From NCBI GenBank assembly GCA_034440635.1, contig JAOTON010000385.1:3215001-3279000 (forward strand): a stretch of DNA of 64,000 nt, written 5' to 3'. Each line of letters starts with the position of its first letter. Positions within the stretch are counted from its first letter, which is position 1. Source of the stretch: Lepas anatifera (Eukaryota > Arthropoda > Thecostraca > Lepadidae). The notes under the pieces were generated by a model that saw only the letters and a list, made by a program, of their open reading frames with translations, had not been told where the DNA came from and did not search any database. Below are positions 58,835-64,000 of the stretch, piece after piece. A program made the translations under genes and the position numbers.

Positions 58835-58839
58835 AAGGA

Positions 58840-61563
58840 GGGACCAGCTGGTTCTACTGCTTGTGGACAGCCCTATAGGTTACAATTGGCCGTGCTGGCT
58901 ATAGGTTAGATGGGTTAGAGAGGATGTATAGATATATAGACCACAAAACATCCAGCGGGTCACAAATTGTGTGCTGTTTTAAAGTAGCCTACAAGCTACA
59001 CAGGTCTTCGGTGGATTTGGAGGGCCAGCCGGGCCCTCGGTATCGTCTATAGAAGGCCCAGCTGACTAGAGAGGCCTACGGAGAACAGCCAGTCCTACTG
59101 GTTCAAAGGCTCCTCTGTTAACGAGGGTCTTGATAGTCAGAGTGGGCCCTGCAGGCTAAAAACGTCCCTGCTTGCCACAATGGTATTCTTATTTAAAGAG
59201 GGCCCAGCTGTTCAGACAGCCCTGGACAGCTGCTCAGGGCCAGCTATAGCACTGCTGGCTATTGCTGGCCCTACAAGTTGCAGTGGGCCTTGGTGCCCAA
59301 CGCGCCCTGCTGACCATGGCGGCTTTATCGGTTGAGGAGGGCTCAGCTTACCAGAGCGGGTCTTACTGTTGACAGGAGGACCCTGGGGGCCAAAGTGGTT
59401 CAGAGGGCCCTCTTTCAGAGAGTTCTGATGGTCAAAAGCTCCCCACTTATCATAGAGTGGAGAACTAAAGAGAGCTTGAAAGTGCCCTGTCTAACATGAA
59501 GTTCCACGGCGGGCTACAGAGAATAGTGTAGCTGGGCAGTGCGTCCTCCAGGGGGCCACCGCCATAACATCCTCTCTTTGGCTATGTCTATGAAGGATCT
59601 CCATCTGACCAGAGAGGTCCTTGATGACGATAGAGAGTCCTGTGGAGAACAGTCGGTCCTGCTAGTTCAAAAGCCTTTGTAGTTAAAGAGGGTCTTGATA
59701 GTCAGAATGGGCGCTGTGGACCAGTGGCCACAATGCTGGTGGTCAAAGTGGTTCCTGCTAGCCACAAAGGCCTTCTCGCTAAAGAGGGCCCAGCCGGTCC
59801 GACAGTGCCCTGACGGCTTTAGCTGGCCCTGGGACTCGCAGTTGACCCTGCAGTCCCCCCAAAAAAACCCGCTGGGCATAGTTGTCTTATCGAGGCCTGC
59901 TCCGTCTGGCAGCACAGTTTTGTCAGCACCAATCAGCGGGCAGCATTGCGCCTACGTCACGAGACTGTAGCTTCTCCCTGGGAACTGGTCCTAACGCTTT
60001 TACGGGCTGACGGCCTGCTGTTGTGCTGCTGGGAAAAGGGTAACAGCATGACAGCGACAGCCTACTATTTTGTGATTGGTAGATGAGTATTATGTTTCAT
60101 TTTCGTTTGAATAGCACATACTAGAGGCGTTTGTCGCGCTGATGTTTCTTTCCGGAGGAGAGGCTAGAGGGCGTGCTGACAAAACTGTGCTGACAGGCGG
60201 AACACGGCTTCGATTATAGAGGGTCCACCTGACTAGACAGGGCCCTTATGTCGACACAGGGCCCTGGGGACCATGTGCTTCAGACGACCCTTTTTTAAAG
60301 AGTTTCGATGGTCCAATGGACCTTTCTTGTCAGAGACTGGGGTGCTGTGGAGGGCTTGAGATGGCCCCGACTGACATGAAGAACCATGTCAGGTCAGAGA
60401 GTACGATGGGGTAGAGGCAGCGCGTTCTCGAGGGGGCCCTCAGGGGGCCACTGTCCCAATCACCTCTCCTTGGCTATGCCTCTGGAGGGGCCCTGTTGGC
60501 TATAGAGAGCCCTACGGAAAATAGTCAGTCATACTAGTTCAGAGGCTTCGCTAGTTAAAGAGCGTCCTTACAGTCAGAGTGGAGCCCATGGGCTAAAACG
60601 ATCCCTACAAGTTACAGTAGCCTCCTTACTAAGGAGAGCCCAGCTGGTCCGACAGGGCCCTGAAGGTTTTAGCTGACCCTGCGACATGCAGTGGGCCCCG
60701 TGGCCCAAAAAGCCCTGCTGGCCATAGCGGTCTTATCGGTTGAGGAGAGCCTAGCTGACCAGAGAGGGTCCTACTGTCGACAAGGGCCTTGGGGGTAACA
60801 GTGGTTTAGAGGACCATGTGGTAAAAAAACCCTGCTTGTCACAGAAATAGAGCACTGGATAGGGCTTAAGAGGGCCCTGTTGGGCATGAAGTTCCACGGC
60901 AGGTCACAGAGTATAATGCGAGTGGGCCGCGCTATCCTCGAAAGGCCCTCTAGGCCCTCAAGGGGCCACCCCACCAGCCGCTTCTACTTGGTTACTCCAA
61001 TTTAGAGGGCAAGGCTGACCAGAGGGACCTGCGGAGAATATACGGTTACACTAGTTCAGAAGTTTCTCGAGTTAAACAGCGCACTGAATGTCAGACTGGG
61101 CTCTACGGGCTAAAATGGTCCCTTCTAGCCACACAACCTCCTCGCTGAAAGACGACCCCGCTGATCAGGTAGGCCCCTGACGGCTATAGACCGGGCTCTG
61201 ACAGCCTGCGAGTCGCACTGGGTCCTTTTGCCCAATAATCCCGCTGGCCATCTTGGCTTTATTAATTAAAAAGGGCCCAGCTGACCAAAAGGGGTCCTAC
61301 TTTGGATAGGGGCCCTGGCCGCTAGTGGTTCAAAGGGCACCTTTTTACAGACGGTTTTGATGGGTAAAAACAGCCCTGCTTGCCACAGAATAGAGTGCTG
61401 GAGCAGGCTTAAGAGGGCCCTGTCTGGTATGAAGTCCCACATTTGGCCCCTGAGCATAGTGCGAGCGAACCGCGCGAAGCGCGGCCCATATCCTCAGGGG
61501 GCCCCCAGGCCCTCAGGGGGGGGGCGGCCGCCCTAGCCGCCCCCGCCCTTGGCTATGCCCCTG
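58840..61563. repeat. Tandem array of ~510-575-bp units carrying element ends
   Basis: Degenerate copies of one segment follow one another. Each has CAGCTGACCAGAGAGGGTCC-like sequence, then GGGCCCTG, a TGAAGTTCCACGGCRGG-like block, a GGGGGCCAC block and finally a CTTGGCTATGCCTCTGG-like motif, which resembles the right end of the host element. The end motifs fall near 59592, 60484, 60996 and 61563. Subtracting the 317-bp MITE, the spacing is about 575, 512 and 567 bases. Units differ by many substitutions, so the array is old. Confidence 0.75.
59893..60209. mobile_element. TIR element (MITE), family M copy 2
   Basis: The inverted ends are AGGCCTGCTCCGTCTGGCAG and AAGCCGTGTTCCGCCTGTCA, then a shared CAGCACAGTTTTGTCAGCAC. 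The interior aligns with 28531-28839 throughout. It interrupts one unit of the tandem array. No coding frame is present. Confidence 0.88.
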
Positions 61564-62794
61564 GTCATATACTCATAATAAAAGTTTCAGGTCCCCAGCC
61601 TCACAAGTATGGTCAGGGCATGACCATGACCAGTCCATGAGCCTTGAATTAAGCAATGAAAGTGGTGTGGTAAGTGGCGGCATCGTTTTAGCGGTTTAAC
61701 TCTCTGGAAACATCTCATTTTAGCAAGAGTCATCTCCCTGGCATAAAGCAAGGTCGCTGAAATTCAAATAATTGCAAAATCAAAATCATTTTCCTAAAAC
61801 CTAGGTTAAAGCAGGGCTTTGCAGCGGCCGAACCTACGCCACTTCGTTTTGCCCGAACCATCCCCATACCACAGGTTTGGGGATGGGATGCTTCAACCAC
61901 GGGACGTTGGTAATGCCGGTGAAATACAATCCTTTGTGTGTTTCAGAATAGGATAGGGAATTCACATTTAAGCTGGGGTTTCAAACATCAGTCCTAAGCT
62001 TTTTGAGATGCCTCAGCTTGAGGTGAAAACTACATGCAAAATCTTAAAAACCGACAATTTTCTATCTCTCCAGAACTCAAAATCAAAGTTGAAGGTAACT
62101 TGGTGACAACTGATTGCCATAATGACAAAAATTTCCAGTCACAGACTGCCTGAAATATCTCCGATGGTTTTGGAGAAAATTGAGGCGCCGAAACATCCTG
62201 CCCTCCGAACCATACCCACTCTCCCCTATGTGGAAAAGGCAAGGAATACAATGGAAGTGGACTAAGGTCATAGAGGAAAGGTCCGAAACGATTTTCTCTG
62301 AAAGTTTAAGGTCAAGGTCCGTCAAGGTCACTGACCTATTGCGTAACACTAAGACATATCTTCAGTAATGTGCAAGACAACTGCACACCCCAGAAACCTT
62401 TGGGAGGGAAACGAGTTTGACTGTGACAACATTCCCTTGACTTTGAAAACTTTCTTCGACCTTGACCTGGGGTCTTTGACCTGGTCCTACATGTGAGTTG
62501 ACCTTGACAAATAATCCCGATTATATGACGGGATGACGTCACCACTCGGTCTACAGTGCAGGCGAACTGGCGCGTCCGCGTGATTCCGACGGCATCAAAA
62601 TACGGGTCTAACTTTAAAAGCCTATAAGTAAACATATTATTGACGTATTCTAAAAAATAAAAATCCAGAAATCGACGCGCTCAAACAGTTTCTCAAATGC
62701 AGTGTAGTAGCCGTTTCTGGTTGCGAACGGTTCTCGGACCACATCGAAAAAATAGATTGGGTGCACTTTGGGACCCCTCTACTGCGCGAGTTAA

Positions 62795-63353
62795 AGCGGC
62801 AAGAGACTAGAGGAAACCAACGATGAATATAAGGCATGGCAGGTTGAAAACCAACAGTCAGTATAAAATGAACTATTGTGTGAAAGATGCTCTGGGCCAC
62901 CTAAGTTGAATAGCATGAAGTTTCATGGAAAGGAAGCAGAAAAAGGCAAATTCTTAGACACTTATGCAGCAGCATGGGCTTACTCACATCTTAGAAATTA
63001 CAACTCACATCTTAACTGTCTGCGTATCCACATACTTTAAAAGAGCCCAATTAGAACGTTAAATGACTGCTGGGCAGCGTGTATCATACCCAATATGATA
63101 AGAAAGAGGCCAGGTATTGCAACAGCCCTATCAAACGTACCACAGGCACACAGGGTCGATAGAAAATAGATCATACATGTCGTTAGGTCGACAAAAGAAG
63201 TTCTCTTTTTCTCCCACGGTGCCCCACCAAGTTGGCCTATTCCCAATGTCTCTTGTGCAAGTGCAAGCGACCCTGGATGAAATCTGAGATGTCACAGACA
63301 TGTCTACGGTGACCCTCGAAAAATCTGTATTTAACAGAAAGAAGCACATGCTA
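62795..63353. other. No supported gene
   Basis: AT-rich flank with only short frames. Nothing is recognised. Confidence 0.4.
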
Positions 63354-63586
63354 TTAACCCGCACCCCACCAGGGGTCCAGCGCCACCTTCGCCCCACCGG
63401 AGGCCATCCATGGCCCCCATCTAACTCCGAACATATGGGGGTTAGCGCAAAACTGCAAAGATTATTAGAAGGATCGTGTGAATTCAGTAAGATTTTACCT
63501 TATATGTTTAAGCGCTTAGGTCAATAGTTTATCAAGTTAGGTCAAGTTAGGTTACGATAGGCTATTTCCACTAAAATATGCAAGGC
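63354..63586. mobile_element. Family E TTAA element copy 2, left part
   Basis: TTAA (63354-63357) followed by CCCGCACCCCACCAGGGGTC matches the left end of 50896-51927. The match continues for about 230 bases (shared AACTCCGAA.ATATGGG.GTTAGC and GTGTGAATTCAGTAAG-like blocks) to AAATATGCAA. There the family F element begins at TTAA 63587. The remainder of this copy would lie beyond the window. Confidence 0.85.
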
Positions 63587-64000
63587 TTAAAGGGAATGTG
63601 GCACCTTCATAAGGTGGTTTTAACTGAGATAGTTAAGTTGTAACGCAAGTCGGAAAACCCGATACTCAATATATTATTTGCTTGGAATTTGAGATTTCCG
63701 TAGAAAAAGCTAAAACCTACCTGCAATGTACCCCCTCATGTATGTACCCTTAGCAGCAGGCCACAGTTGTCATGGCTGTTGGTGTGACGACATATGCTGA
63801 CGTCACGATAAACATCAGCCAATCGAAGCCCTTGAGGCGTTTCGAGTATGGTACTGGTTGCCAGATCATGACATCATCCACAGGCTGATATTTACTTCTT
63901 TTCCTAGAGGGGTACTTTAAAAGTCCAAATATTGAGCTTATTGTACATTTTTCAGAGAAATCGTGAGTGGTGTCATTATTTCTAGCTAAAAAGTACGCCT
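63587..64000 (-). mobile_element. Family F MITE copy inserted in family E copy 2, cut by the window end
   Basis: It starts with TTAA then AGGGAATGTGGCACCTT and matches the reverse complement of 51924-52381. Shared blocks include GGAAAACCCGATACTC, TGACGTCACGAT, TCATCCACAGGCTGATATTT and GAGAAATCGTGAGTGGTGTC. The far terminus is not in the window. Confidence 0.88.

Larger units (their letters stand above)
56098..61563. mobile_element. 5.47-kb hAT-type non-autonomous element, family H3, perfect 8-bp TSD
   Basis: The left end is CAGGGGCGTAGCCAGGATTT and the right end, in reverse complement, is CAGGGGCATAGCCAAGGGCG. The flanks are GTCATATA at 56090-56097 and GTCATATA at 61564-61571, a perfect 8-bp target duplication as made by hAT transposases. 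The subterminal GC-rich sequence matches the 285-bp MITE at 39525-39809. No hAT transposase frame or BED zinc finger is visible. The interior instead holds a SINE, a TTAA element, a TA microsatellite, a MITE and a 2.7-kb tandem array. An alternative is two separate family members at each end, but the identical duplication argues for one insertion. Confidence 0.88.
55557..62794. mobile_element. TTAA-flanked element, family C copy 2, split by a large hAT-type element
   Basis: The left terminus is TTAA (55557-55560) then CGCGCAGTGGAGAGGGC. The right terminus is ACCCCTCTACTGCGCGAG then TTAA (62791-62794), the inverse of the left. The right part matches the left end of 21868-22755 (shared ATTTTTTCGA.GTGG, GAGAACC.TTCGC and GAGCGCGTCGA blocks). 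The left part matches its right end. Between them the 5.47-kb insertion at 56098-61563 with its target duplication interrupts the element. Removing it leaves about 1.76 kb. AGGTCA-type clusters occur at 62305-62340 and 62452-62510. Confidence 0.82.

Overview
This is metazoan nuclear DNA with no bacterial-type gene content. It carries long dinucleotide microsatellites (CT, TA, CA), GC-rich minisatellites, tRNA-derived SINE heads, two non-LTR retrotransposon remnants and many non-autonomous DNA transposons. An arthropod, perhaps a crustacean, is my best guess. The support is short degenerate TAACC/TTAGG-type repeats, an RNase H-bearing I-like LINE and a Jockey/CR1-like LINE, and it is weak. No complete host gene can be demonstrated. 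Two short ATG-to-splice-donor candidates (36820-36862, with a TATA box upstream; 50258-50270) and several GC-rich open frames are the only hints of host coding sequence.

Layout. 1-8.3 kb is mostly anonymous AT-rich DNA with a fold-back element (3672-3980) and a CT microsatellite. 8.5-11.5 kb holds a 5'-truncated, frameshifted LINE (RT plus RNase H, minus strand). 11.7-12.5 kb is a TTAA-flanked element with a perfect palindrome near each end. 13-18.7 kb is largely anonymous. 18.7-24 kb has three more TTAA-type elements and a GC-rich open frame. 27.4-31.5 kb holds a hAT MITE, a 309-bp TIR element, a long inverted-arm element and a 1.1-kb minisatellite. 32.5-35.4 kb has a large TA/CA microsatellite, a hAT MITE inside an older TTAA-type element, and a SINE. 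36.2-36.9 kb is a possible promoter and first exon. 39.5-45.1 kb has four hAT-type MITEs, a 55-bp satellite and a repetitive open frame. 45.8-47.7 kb is a Jockey/CR1-like LINE fused to a 38-bp minisatellite. 47.8-50.3 kb is GC-rich, with three minisatellites and uncertain open frames. 50.9-52.4 kb contains two TTAA elements that share one TTAA. 55.6-62.8 kb is a nested stack: a TTAA element was split by a 5.47-kb hAT-type element with an exact 8-bp target duplication, which itself contains a SINE, another TTAA element and a MITE. 63.4-64 kb shows one TTAA element inserted inside another.

The most informative signal is the transposon architecture. Several TTAA-flanked families share terminal inverted repeats, in three families a subterminal GC-rich palindrome (20 bp and perfect in two), and a core dense in AGGTCA/TGACCT hexamers. 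Four hAT-type insertions have perfect 8-bp target duplications readable directly in the sequence, and a paired empty and filled site confirms TTAA targeting. None of these elements carries a recognisable transposase here, so all would depend on enzymes encoded elsewhere.
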